The notes beneath the pieces were generated by a model that saw nothing but the letters and a program-made list of their open reading frames with translations, was not told where the DNA came from and searched no databases. The translations under genes were made by a program, and so were the position numbers. Below, piece by piece: positions 1 to 7,577 of a DNA stretch of 64,000 bases; the first letter of the stretch is position 1, and every line of letters starts with the position of its first letter. The stretch is from Sabulicella rubraurantiaca (GTDB lineage Bacteria > Pseudomonadota > Alphaproteobacteria > Acetobacterales > Acetobacteraceae): contig NZ_JAFEUU010000007.1 of NCBI RefSeq assembly GCF_017355885.1, positions 162,053-226,052 on the forward strand, written 5' to 3'.

Positions 1-176
1 GGGTTCACGAAGATCGTGGCGATGACGCGCGGCGCGAGTTCCCGCGCACGGTGCACGAGGGCGAGATGGCCCTCGTGCAGATAGCCCATGGTGGGCACCA
101 GCGCGACGCGCTGCCCAGCGGCTTTCCAGCCGCCAACCGCCTCGCGCAGCGAGGCGGCGTCCCGCGCGACGATCAT
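1..176 (-). CDS. panC: Pantoate--beta-alanine ligase, N-terminal part (cut by window edge)
   Basis: Cytoplasmic enzyme that condenses pantoate with beta-alanine using ATP, the last step of pantothenate (coenzyme A precursor) synthesis. The visible 58 residues contain [15 protein letters not shown], the PanC signature in which the two histidines of the H-x-G-H nucleotidyltransferase motif bind ATP, followed by a segment ending IFVNP, as in the family. The ATG start overlaps the last base of the upstream amidohydrolase stop (TGATG), so the two are probably translationally coupled. The rest of the gene lies beyond base 1. Confidence 0.93.
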   Translation of the reverse strand, partial: MIVARDAASLREAVGGWKAAGQRVALVPTMGYLHEGHLALVHRARELAPRVIATIFVN

Positions 177-1597
177 CAGACCGCGAGCGACATTCCGATG
201 GCGGGCTTGGCGTCCGCCGGCAGCGGGCTGACATAGGTGCCGCCCGAGCGCTCCTTGTGGTCCGCCTTGGCCGCGGCAATCACGTCGGGGCGCTGGATGA
301 GGTCCACCGCCGTGCCCGCCATGACCTTGGCGACATGGACGAGGCCCTTATGCGCGTGCGGCAGCTTGCCCTGCGCCGTGGCCTGCCAGGAATGCAGCGG
401 CGTGCCGATGGCGTGCGTCGCGCCGCGCGCCTGCACCGTCGGCACCACCCAGGACACGTCGCCCACGTCGGTCGAGCCGACCATCGGCGCGCGCTTGCTG
501 TCCAGCGGCACGATGCGGTCGGTCAGCGGCGCGTCGGTGCGCGGCAGCCCTACTTTGCGGAAGGCGGAGGCAATGTCCTCCTCGCTCAGCGTCGCCTGGA
601 ACTCGGCGGCGCGCTTGCGGTCCTCCGCGTCGAAGGGCGGCGGGCCGAGGCGGTCGAGATTGTCCTGCATCAGCCGCTCCAGCGGGTCGTTGCCGAGCAG
701 GTTGGACACGGCGGAGATTACGGTCGTCTCCACGCGCGTCTCGGTCATCAGCGCCGCGCCGTCGCCGATCTTGCGGACGCGCTCCACCAGCTTGTTCAAC
801 GAGGCAACATCAGCGGCGCGGATCAGGTAGCGCACCTTGGCCTTGGCCTGGACCACGTTCGGCGCCACGCCGCCCGCATCGAGATAGGCGTAGTGAATGC
901 GGCTTTCCTGCGGGATGTGCTCACGCAGATAGTTCACGCCCACGCTCATCAGCTCCACCGCATCGAGGGCAGAGCGGCCCAGATGCGGCGAGGCGGCGGC
1001 GTGGCTGGCGCGGCCATGGAAGGTGAAGTCGATACGCGTGTTGGCGAGGGACAGCGGCTCATTCACCCCGGCGAAGGAGGAGGGGTGCCAGGAGATCGCG
1101 ATGTCCACGTCGTCGAACAGTCCGGCGCGGGCCATGAAGCCCTTGGCGGCGCCGCCTTCCTCGGCCGGGCAGCCATAGTAGCGCACGCGGCCCTTGAGCC
1201 CGTTGGCGGCCAGCCAGTCCTTCACCGCCGTGGCGGCCAGCAGCGAGGCGGCGCCCAGCAGGTTGTGGCCGCAGCCATGGCCGTTGCCGTCGCCCGGAAT
1301 GGGGCGGTGCTCGGTGACGCCCGCCTCGTTGGACAGGCCGGGCAGGGCGTCGAACTCGCCCAGGATGGCGATGACCGGGCCTTCCTCGCCCGCCTCGCCC
1401 ATCATGGCTGTCGGGATCTCAGCGAGGTTCTCGGTGACGCGGAAGCCCTCGGCCTTCAGGTAGGCGGTATGCTCGGCGGCGGAGCGCGTCTCGGCATAGG
1501 CCAGCTCGGGCATGCCCCACACCCGGTCGGAGAGGGCGATGGCCTCCTCCTGCTTCGCCTCGACATGGCGCCAGATGGCCTCGCTGTTGCTGCTCAT
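176..1597 (-). CDS. M20 family metallo-amidohydrolase (AbgB-like)
   Basis: Predicted zinc-dependent amidase of 473 residues that removes an acyl or aminobenzoyl group from an amino acid; AbgB (p-aminobenzoyl-glutamate hydrolase subunit B) is the closest family I recognise. Visible metal-binding motifs are GHGCGHN (about residues 106-112) and CPAEEGG (143-149); a dimerisation-domain segment [11 protein letters not shown] lies near residue 200. The ATG at 1597 is chosen because the peptide beginning MSSNSEAIW matches the family N-terminus; the frame stays open further upstream but overlaps the GST gene. Substrate cannot be fixed from sequence. It is immediately followed by panC. Confidence 0.88.
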   Translation of the reverse strand: MSSNSEAIWRHVEAKQEEAIALSDRVWGMPELAYAETRSAAEHTAYLKAEGFRVTENLAEIPTAMMGEAGEEGPVIAILGEFDALPGLSNEAGVTEHRPIPGDGNGHGCGHNLLGAASLLAATAVKDWLAANGLKGRVRYYGCPAEEGGAAKGFMARAGLFDDVDIAISWHPSSFAGVNEPLSLANTRIDFTFHGRASHAAASPHLGRSALDAVELMSVGVNYLREHIPQESRIHYAYLDAGGVAPNVVQAKAKVRYLIRAADVASLNKLVERVRKIGDGAALMTETRVETTVISAVSNLLGNDPLERLMQDNLDRLGPPPFDAEDRKRAAEFQATLSEEDIASAFRKVGLPRTDAPLTDRIVPLDSKRAPMVGSTDVGDVSWVVPTVQARGATHAIGTPLHSWQATAQGKLPHAHKGLVHVAKVMAGTAVDLIQRPDVIAAAKADHKERSGGTYVSPLPADAKPAIGMSLAV

Positions 1598-1601
1598 TCG
1601 C

Positions 1602-2162
1602 TCAGATCCCGGAAATGGGCGGCAACGTCTCCGAAAAGGCGGGACGCCGCGCCGCGTCATCGAACCACGCCGCCAATCTGCCCCGACCTTCGCGCCAGCG
1701 CCAGACGCGATGGCGCCGCTCTCCATAGCCGAGGGTGCAGAGCAGGGCGGTCCCCTCCGCCGAGGCCGGGTCGAACTCCGCCGGGTCCAGCGCGTCGAGG
1801 ATGCGGGCGGCGCGCGTCTCCTCCAGCGCCAGCACGGCGGGGGAGCGGAGTTCCTCCGGGCGCCGCATCTCGCGGTTCCAGACGGCGATGCCGTCCAGCA
1901 GCGACAGCGCCCGGCCCAGGCGGGACCGGCCCGCCACATCCGCCGACAGCCATCCGAGATGGGCGAGGATGAGCAGCGTTTCCGCGATCAGCGCATCGCC
2001 ATCCAGCAGCGCCGGGACGCGCCCGGCCGGGTGAAGGGGCAGCAGGGGCGAGGTTGGATCGCGCAACGGCACCTCCTGCTCCTCCAGCCTCGGGCCCCGT
2101 TCCCGCGCCAGAATGCGGATGATCCGGGCATAGGGGCTGCCGGCTGAGAAGAACAGGATCAC
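1602..2162 (-). CDS. Glutathione S-transferase family protein
   Basis: 186 residues, short for the family (about 200-220). The N-terminus (MILFFSAGSPYARIIRI) is the thioredoxin-like glutathione-binding fold, where S/P-Y-A-R replaces the usual SPYV/CP motif. A cis-Pro segment, GRVPALL, lies near residue 48, and the C-terminal helical domain contains LLDGIAVWNREMR. Likely a soluble detoxification or redox enzyme, substrate unknown. It lies 4 bases upstream of the amidohydrolase start on the same strand and probably shares its transcript. Confidence 0.85.
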   Translation of the reverse strand: MILFFSAGSPYARIIRILARERGPRLEEQEVPLRDPTSPLLPLHPAGRVPALLDGDALIAETLLILAHLGWLSADVAGRSRLGRALSLLDGIAVWNREMRRPEELRSPAVLALEETRAARILDALDPAEFDPASAEGTALLCTLGYGERRHRVWRWREGRGRLAAWFDDAARRPAFSETLPPISGI

Positions 2163-2172
2163 TGCCGATGCC

Positions 2173-2646
2173 TCAGTCGGAGAGCAGAGCGGCGCGGCGC
2201 TCCATGGCCCCCACCGGGTCCACCTCGGCGGCGAGGCGCGAGGCGGCGATGCAGGCGAAGCGGTGGGTCAGCGCCTTGCGCCGCGCCGGGGCCATCTTGT
2301 GCTGGAAGGATTCCCGGATGGCGGTGGCCTCGTAGCCGTCGCTCACCCACAGCCCGCAATCCTCGGGCAGCAATTCCTGTGGGAAGTCCATGTCCACGGC
2401 GAAGTGCATCTCGTCGCAGAACTCGCGGTACTCCGGCCACTTCCCGTCGCTCAGGAAGTCGCGGGCGCAGGATTTCACCTCGATGATGACGAAGCCGCCA
2501 TCGGGGCGCAGCGCCAGGATGTCGGCGCGGCGGCCATTGGGCAGCGGCACCTCCAGCACCGGCGCCCAGGCCCGCGCGATGCACAGGCGCATTGCCGCGC
2601 GGGTCACGGAGGCGGTGCGGGCAGGAATGGAGAGAACTTCGTCCAT
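2173..2646 (-). CDS. mmcB: MmcB family DNA repair protein
   Basis: 157 residues. The sequence reads RADILALRPDGGFVIIEVKS, the D-x(n)-E-x-K core of a PD-(D/E)xK nuclease fold, followed by a FLSDGKWPEYREFCDEMHF segment. This pattern is characteristic of the alphaproteobacterial MmcB family, which Caulobacter work linked to mitomycin C damage repair. A longer reading frame starts at 2751, but ATG 2646 (MDEVLSIPART) is preferred because the residues upstream look non-conserved and overlap the neighbouring dehydratase gene. Nuclease activity is inferred, not shown. Confidence 0.85.
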   Translation of the reverse strand: MDEVLSIPARTASVTRAAMRLCIARAWAPVLEVPLPNGRRADILALRPDGGFVIIEVKSCARDFLSDGKWPEYREFCDEMHFAVDMDFPQELLPEDCGLWVSDGYEATAIRESFQHKMAPARRKALTHRFACIAASRLAAEVDPVGAMERRAALLSD

Positions 2647-2686
2647 GTCCGCTATTTGTTCCCAAGCTCCGGCCCGCGCAACCGGA

Positions 2687-2977
2687 CTAGCGTGGGAGGT
2701 CGTCGATGGCCTCAGCCAGGCGCAGGTCGCGCTTCGACAGCCCGCCTGCATCGTGGGTGGTCAGCACGATCTCGACCTTGTTCCACACATTGGACCATTC
2801 GGGGTGATGGTTCTGCGCCTCCGCGAGCAGCGCGACCCGCGTCATGAAGCCCCAGGCTTCGGAGAAGTCGCGGAAACGGAAGCGGCGGCGAATGGCGTCG
2901 CGCCCCTCCACCATTTCCCAATCCGGCAGGGTGCTTGGCAGTGCTTTCCGCGCCGCCTCGTCCAGCTTCTCGACCAT
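2687..2977 (-). CDS. phhB: 4a-hydroxytetrahydrobiopterin dehydratase
   Basis: 96 residues, standard length for pterin-4a-carbinolamine dehydratases (PCD/DCoH), which regenerate the pterin cofactor of aromatic amino acid hydroxylases and may act on related pterins. The signature [20 protein letters not shown] supplies the paired active-site histidines, and the N-terminal segment [19 protein letters not shown] is also typical. No phenylalanine hydroxylase is nearby, so its physiological partner is unknown. It is transcribed towards mmcB. Confidence 0.93.
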   Translation of the reverse strand: MVEKLDEAARKALPSTLPDWEMVEGRDAIRRRFRFRDFSEAWGFMTRVALLAEAQNHHPEWSNVWNKVEIVLTTHDAGGLSKRDLRLAEAIDDLPR

Positions 2978-3003
2978 CGCGCCTCTCCGTGCCTTAAAGG
3001 GGC

Positions 3004-3393
3004 ATGCGCCCCACCACGCCCCCCACCGTCGAGGATATCCTGGAGATGGCTGAGGACGCCCTCGCCGCCATTCCGGAGGAGCTGCGCCGCATGGTGCAGG
3101 GTGCCGCGATCATCGTCGAGGACGTGGCCGAGGAGGATGTGGTGGAGGCGATGGGCCTCGACAGCCCCTGGGAGCTGACGGGCCTCTACCGGGGCGTTCC
3201 GCTGACCGCGAAATCCAGCCTGGACGCGCCCTCCGAGCCGGACACGATCCACCTCTACCGCGAGCCGATCCTGCTCGAATGGATCGAGACGGGGGAGGAT
3301 CTATTCCGCCTCGTCCGCAACGTGCTGATCCATGAGATCGGCCATCATTTCGGACTTTCGGACGAGGATATCGCGCGACTCGAAGGCGACTGA
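3004..3393 (+). CDS. Metallopeptidase family protein (zincin, DUF1025-type)
   Basis: 129 residues. The C-terminal [14 protein letters not shown] is an extended HExxHxxG-type zinc site; this arrangement near the end of a short acidic protein marks the small possibly metal-dependent hydrolase family found across actinobacteria and alphaproteobacteria. There is no signal peptide, so it is cytoplasmic. The start is at 3004, 26 bases from the divergent phhB start, so the two promoters must be packed into a very short intergenic gap. Proteolytic activity is not established for the family. Confidence 0.85.
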   Translation: MRPTTPPTVEDILEMAEDALAAIPEELRRMVQGAAIIVEDVAEEDVVEAMGLDSPWELTGLYRGVPLTAKSSLDAPSEPDTIHLYREPILLEWIETGEDLFRLVRNVLIHEIGHHFGLSDEDIARLEGD

Positions 3394-3583
3394 GCCGGGC
3401 AGCGGGCCGCTCAGGGCACTTCAGCAGCGGCGGACGCGCCGCACAGCATGGCGCAAGCGCCCATGGGTCTTCATGTGACGCGCCGGCATATAATTTCGCG
3501 CGCAGGCTTTAGCCGCGAAACTTTCATTCCTTCGCACTGTTTCAGGGTCGGGGGCGCAGGGCGGCCCCGGTGAAGGGGGTGCG

Positions 3584-5779
3584 ATGTTTCCTGCCGCTTC
3601 TCGCGCCGAGGGCTTGGAAAGGCCCGGGCCGCTGAGCCTCGACGCGCTTCCCAACCTCCACCTGACCTTCTCGGACCGCCCCGCGCAGGCCCTGCCCTTC
3701 GGTCTTCCGGCCCCTGTGCCGCCACCACGTCCCGAACCCGTCGCGCCCATCCTGCTGGACAAGGAAGCCCAGCTGACGGAACTCGACGAGCCTTTCCTTG
3801 AGGAAGACCCCGCCGAGGATAAGGAGGGCGCTTCGGGCAAGACGGAAGAGAACCCAAGGAAGAGGGCTGCCGGATCGACCCGCCCGCGCCCGAACTCCAT
3901 CGAGGGCGCCCTGGCCGGCGTGGGCGGCCCCGAATACATCCGCGTCCTGTCCTCGCACCTGCCCGATGGAGGTGTGAACCAGGCGGCCTTCCTCCGGGCG
4001 GGCCAGGGCATGAGTGCCGTCTCGCTTCTCGCCCCTATGATGGCGACGGCTGAGGACATGGCTCTGCTGGCGCCGCAGCAGGACTGGCCGGGTGGCCTGG
4101 GCGTCTCCTGGAGTGTTGATGCGATGAACGGCGCCGCGCGTCGCGCCTCGCCCGGCAGTGGTGGGCCGGGGCCGGACGCGATGGAATTCCATGTGAATTT
4201 CGCGCTTCCGACGCAGGCGACGATTGAAAGTTTCTCCGTCTATGTGGCGCTGCAGTTCGAGCGCGGCACGCCCGGGCCTCAGGCCCCCGTTCTCCCGCAC
4301 ATCGAGGCGCCGGGCGCCGCGCCGAAAGCCCAGCCACGCCCAGCCCCGGAGCCCGAGGCCACGGGCTGGCGTCCGCACGTCGAGGCTGAAGCCTTCGAGC
4401 AACCCCGCGGCTCGGCGGTCGAGCCGGTGGGCGGCTTGCCGGACACTTCGCCGAAACCGGAACCATCGCCCGAGCCTGCGAGCAGCGGGCAGCCCCGCGA
4501 CGTCGCCCAGCCTGCCATTGCGCTGCCGGCTCCCGCCGCCCCTGCTTCGCCTCCCGGATTGGGCGATGCCGGTCCGACGCGTCCAACGGGCGCCCCGCTG
4601 CCGTTGCTGGAGCAGACCGTCCAGGCGATCACGTATCCTGGGAATGCGCTTGGGCTTGGCTACGGGAAAGGCGCCGATCCCAGCCCCTTGCTTCCCGCCA
4701 TCGCGATCGGCCTGCCCGATGTTGTTGCCGCGCTGCACAGGGGGCCTGGCCATCGGGCCGAAGCGGCAGCCAATCCGGCAGAGGGCCAGCCCGGTCGGGC
4801 GCACGAGAATCAGCCGGCAAAGGTGGTCGCGGAACCAAGCCCGGTTACCGCCCTGCTGCCGGTTCTCGAGGTCGGGTTGTTCGTGCCTCCCGGCCACGCA
4901 AAGCGCGACGAGCCGGAGGCGTCAAAGGATAGTGCCCCGCCGGGCATCGAAACCAAGCTGCCGCTGGGGCTGGCGGCAGACGGGCCGGGCAACGCGCACG
5001 ACAAGCAACCCGAGAAGGAGCTTCCTCTCCCAGCTGCAGTCGTCACGCCTTTGCTGGTGGACGATCTGCCAGGCAAAGGGCACGACAAGCAGACGGATAA
5101 GACGCTCCCTATCACCGCCACGATCGACGACCTCCTGCCGGAAGCGACAGGGAGCGGCAATCAAGGAAAGGCCAGCGGGCAGCCATCCGAGAAGGCGCCA
5201 GCACACATCCCAGCCACGCTGGAGGTCACGCAGCCCGGCAAGTCGCATGGCAAGCCATCGGAGAGTTCCGCTCCGAACGAGGCGGCACCATCCGGCAAGC
5301 CGCATGATGAAGGCGCCGACTTCCCAGCCGTGCCACTGCATCCAGTCCATCTCGAGCTTGAGACGGCCGGGTCGGGCAAGGGACAGGCTGCGAAGGAGAG
5401 CAACCCTCCCGCCTCGACCTCGATGCCTGCGGCCGAGGGGCCGGACAAGGCGCACGGCAAGCAGGCGGCGGAGGAAGCCGAGCCCGTGCTCACGCTTGTG
5501 CTACCAGAAATCCCCGGCGGCGCTCCGACGCACATCGATCTCGGGAGCAAGGGCAAGGCGGAGAAGGCGACGGGTCTCGACGGGCTTCTGGCGGGCGGCG
5601 GTTCCAAGTCGCACGCGGCGGAGCATGGACCGAATTCGGTGGAGCCAACTTTCGATCTCCTCGCGAATGAGCCGCACCCGGCGGGCAAGCCCGGCCACGG
5701 GCCACCCTTCGCGACCTCCGAAACGGGCTTCGACACCTCGCACCCGTCCCACCACTCGGCGAGCGACTGGCATCTTTGA
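3584..5779 (+). CDS. Hypothetical 731-residue Pro/Gly/His/Lys-rich repeat protein
   Basis: I do not recognise a family. The start has a strong ribosome site (GAAGGGGG, 4 bases before ATG). There is no signal peptide and no membrane segment, though the region around residues 200-230 (EFHVNFALP...SFSVYVALQF) could form a small folded piece. Most of the chain is Pro/Ala/Glu-rich and looks disordered. From about residue 380 to the end there are roughly a dozen degenerate units built on G-[KN]-x-H-x-K-Q, for example GNAHDKQPEK, GKGHDKQTDK, GKSHGKPSES and DKAHGKQAAE, separated by hydrophobic strands of 15-25 residues such as LPLPAAVVTPLLVDDL. GC-rich third positions argue for real coding. It converges on the exosortase gene 190 bases away. 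It could be a surface or matrix protein secreted by an unrecognised route, or a lineage-specific protein. Confidence 0.65.
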   Translation: MFPAASRAEGLERPGPLSLDALPNLHLTFSDRPAQALPFGLPAPVPPPRPEPVAPILLDKEAQLTELDEPFLEEDPAEDKEGASGKTEENPRKRAAGSTRPRPNSIEGALAGVGGPEYIRVLSSHLPDGGVNQAAFLRAGQGMSAVSLLAPMMATAEDMALLAPQQDWPGGLGVSWSVDAMNGAARRASPGSGGPGPDAMEFHVNFALPTQATIESFSVYVALQFERGTPGPQAPVLPHIEAPGAAPKAQPRPAPEPEATGWRPHVEAEAFEQPRGSAVEPVGGLPDTSPKPEPSPEPASSGQPRDVAQPAIALPAPAAPASPPGLGDAGPTRPTGAPLPLLEQTVQAITYPGNALGLGYGKGADPSPLLPAIAIGLPDVVAALHRGPGHRAEAAANPAEGQPGRAHENQPAKVVAEPSPVTALLPVLEVGLFVPPGHAKRDEPEASKDSAPPGIETKLPLGLAADGPGNAHDKQPEKELPLPAAVVTPLLVDDLPGKGHDKQTDKTLPITATIDDLLPEATGSGNQGKASGQPSEKAPAHIPATLEVTQPGKSHGKPSESSAPNEAAPSGKPHDEGADFPAVPLHPVHLELETAGSGKGQAAKESNPPASTSMPAAEGPDKAHGKQAAEEAEPVLTLVLPEIPGGAPTHIDLGSKGKAEKATGLDGLLAGGGSKSHAAEHGPNSVEPTFDLLANEPHPAGKPGHGPPFATSETGFDTSHPSHHSASDWHL

Positions 5780-5969
5780 TCTTTGGCCCTGCGGGCCCCG
5801 GTGATCCGCGCGGGGTGACGGGTTGGCGCAGCCGGCAAGCACGATGGTCGGTCAGCAACACCGGGCTGCGTTGAAGCAGCCTGCTCGCCACAACGCATTT
5901 CGGCTGAAGAAGCGAGCGGATTAGGGCGCATGCCCGAAGGCGTGACACCCCTCGCGACGGCGGGGACGG

Positions 5970-7445
5970 TTACTCTCCGCGCGACAGAGCGATGGCGCGG
6001 GCGGCCAGCGCCTCGCCCTGTGCTTCCATCACCTCGCGCAGCCAGGCGCGGCCGCGCGTCGGATCGCTGCCCGGCTCCCCCCGCCAATGCACCACCGCAA
6101 CGACCGGCCGGCCATCGCCCGTGTCGCGTAGGGCGCGCAGCGCCTGGCGGGCGCGGCTGCGGATGCCGTCCCCGGCCTGCCGCCCGTCCAGGAAGGCCGC
6201 CGCCGCCAGCACGTCGGCGGAGGAATGCGGCTGGCGGGCGCGCCAGCGCACCGGCCCGGCCGTGATGTCGAAGGTGAGGTCCTGGTCCTCCACCGCGCCG
6301 AGGGCGGTCCGGCGTTCCCGGGCCACGCTGTCCCATTCCGCCGCGGGCGGGAAGACCAGCGTCCGGGCCGACAGCACGCCGCCCGGGCAGCGCAGCGCCT
6401 CGCCCTCCAGCTCGCAGCCGGGAATGGCTTGAAGGGGCAGAGGACGGTTCGTGGGCGCTCCGCCGCCGAGCCCCTCCAGGCGGGCGGCGGCAGCAGTGGC
6501 CACCAGCGCAGGCACGACCACCAGCACCGTGCCGAGGGCCAGTGCCAGCGGGCGCGGCTGCGCGACGGGGGGCGTGGCGGGAATGACGGGGCGCGCAGGC
6601 GCCTCGCGGAAGGGCAGGCCGGCCAGGAGCACCAGCACGATCACCAGCAGGAAGAAGAACCAGCCATAGATGAGGTGGTCCGCCGCGACCGAGGCCGCGG
6701 AGCCCTGCCACTCGGCCACCACGATCAGCCCCACGATGCGAACCGCGTTGGACAGGATCGGCACGATGACCGACAGGGCCAGCACCACCAGCCGTCGCCC
6801 CGGGGACCGGAACATGGTCAGCGCATAGACCGCACCGAAGGCCAGGGTCGCCACCATGAAGCGCAGCCCGGCACAGGCCTCGGCCACATAGAAGGACCCG
6901 GACGGCGCCTCGATCATCAGCGCGTCCACGTGATGCGGGATGCCGGTGAGGTCGAGGCCGATATCCACCAGCCACGCAGCCATCGCCTGCAGCGTCGGGA
7001 CGGCCCACTCGCCGAAAGGCACCAGGAAGATGAGAAAGGCCAGCGGCCCGGCGAAGGCGAGGGTGAGGCGCCAGCCGAGCACCACCGGCACCAGGATGAG
7101 GCAGAGCCCGAGTACGGCCAGCTGCCGACCTTCCATGATGCCCAGCCGCTCCGCGGCGAGCCATGCCAGGACCAGCGGAATGGCGAGGAGCCCGAAGGCC
7201 GGCGCGGGACGGGGCGCATGGATCCGCAGCCGGTCCCGCCGCTCCCAGGCCAGCCAGGCGGCGATGGGCAGCACCACCCAGCCATGGTTGTACGCGGTGG
7301 TGTTGGTCCAGATGTGGACGGCGTTTGCCGCTTCCTCGCGGAACACGAAGAGCAGCACGGCCAGGGCCGGCAGCAGGACGAGGAGAGATGCGGTCCAGGT
7401 CGCGCGGACAGGGACGGGCGGCATGGGGAGGGTGGCGGTGCTCAC
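5970..7445 (-). CDS. Exosortase fused to an EpsI domain (XrtD-like)
   Basis: 491 residues. Exosortases are multi-pass inner-membrane transpeptidase-like enzymes that cleave PEP-CTERM-type sorting signals. About eight hydrophobic helices fill residues 15-300. The catalytic triad elements are visible: Cys in EACAGLRF, Arg in NAVRIVGL, His in DHLIYGWFFF. Residues from about 310 form a second domain after another membrane helix, resembling EpsI. The fusion and ~500-residue length match the VPLPA-CTERM-specific XrtD type better than plain EpsH, consistent with VPAPA-type tails in this window. GTG 7445 is used; ATG 7424 (MPPVPVRATW) is a credible alternative. No polysaccharide operon is adjacent, which is unusual for EpsH-type enzymes. 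Confidence 0.88.
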   Translation of the reverse strand: MSTATLPMPPVPVRATWTASLLVLLPALAVLLFVFREEAANAVHIWTNTTAYNHGWVVLPIAAWLAWERRDRLRIHAPRPAPAFGLLAIPLVLAWLAAERLGIMEGRQLAVLGLCLILVPVVLGWRLTLAFAGPLAFLIFLVPFGEWAVPTLQAMAAWLVDIGLDLTGIPHHVDALMIEAPSGSFYVAEACAGLRFMVATLAFGAVYALTMFRSPGRRLVVLALSVIVPILSNAVRIVGLIVVAEWQGSAASVAADHLIYGWFFFLLVIVLVLLAGLPFREAPARPVIPATPPVAQPRPLALALGTVLVVVPALVATAAAARLEGLGGGAPTNRPLPLQAIPGCELEGEALRCPGGVLSARTLVFPPAAEWDSVARERRTALGAVEDQDLTFDITAGPVRWRARQPHSSADVLAAAAFLDGRQAGDGIRSRARQALRALRDTGDGRPVVAVVHWRGEPGSDPTRGRAWLREVMEAQGEALAARAIALSRGE

Positions 7446-7577
7446 GAGGTTCCAACGCCGTTATAGCTTGAAGGTCGCGATGCCATTGGGCAATTCATCC
7501 CTTCAGCCAGCCAGCGTGGCAAATGGGCCGCATCTGCAATAGGGTTTCGGCATGGTCAGGCACGCCGTGAGGGACGC

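Noticed and set aside
257..1972. 571-residue plus-strand frame over the amidohydrolase
   Set aside because: Shadow of the M20 gene with His/Gly/Arg-rich composition and no domain.
4224..5804. 526-residue plus-strand frame inside the 731-residue gene
   Set aside because: Arg/Ser-rich shadow composition; the overlapping frame from 3584 has a ribosome site and ordered repeats.
5161..7455. 764-residue minus-strand frame overlapping the exosortase
   Set aside because: It is the out-of-frame shadow of a GC-rich gene; composition is Arg/Pro/Gly-rich and no motif fits, while the exosortase frame has catalytic residues and membrane helices.
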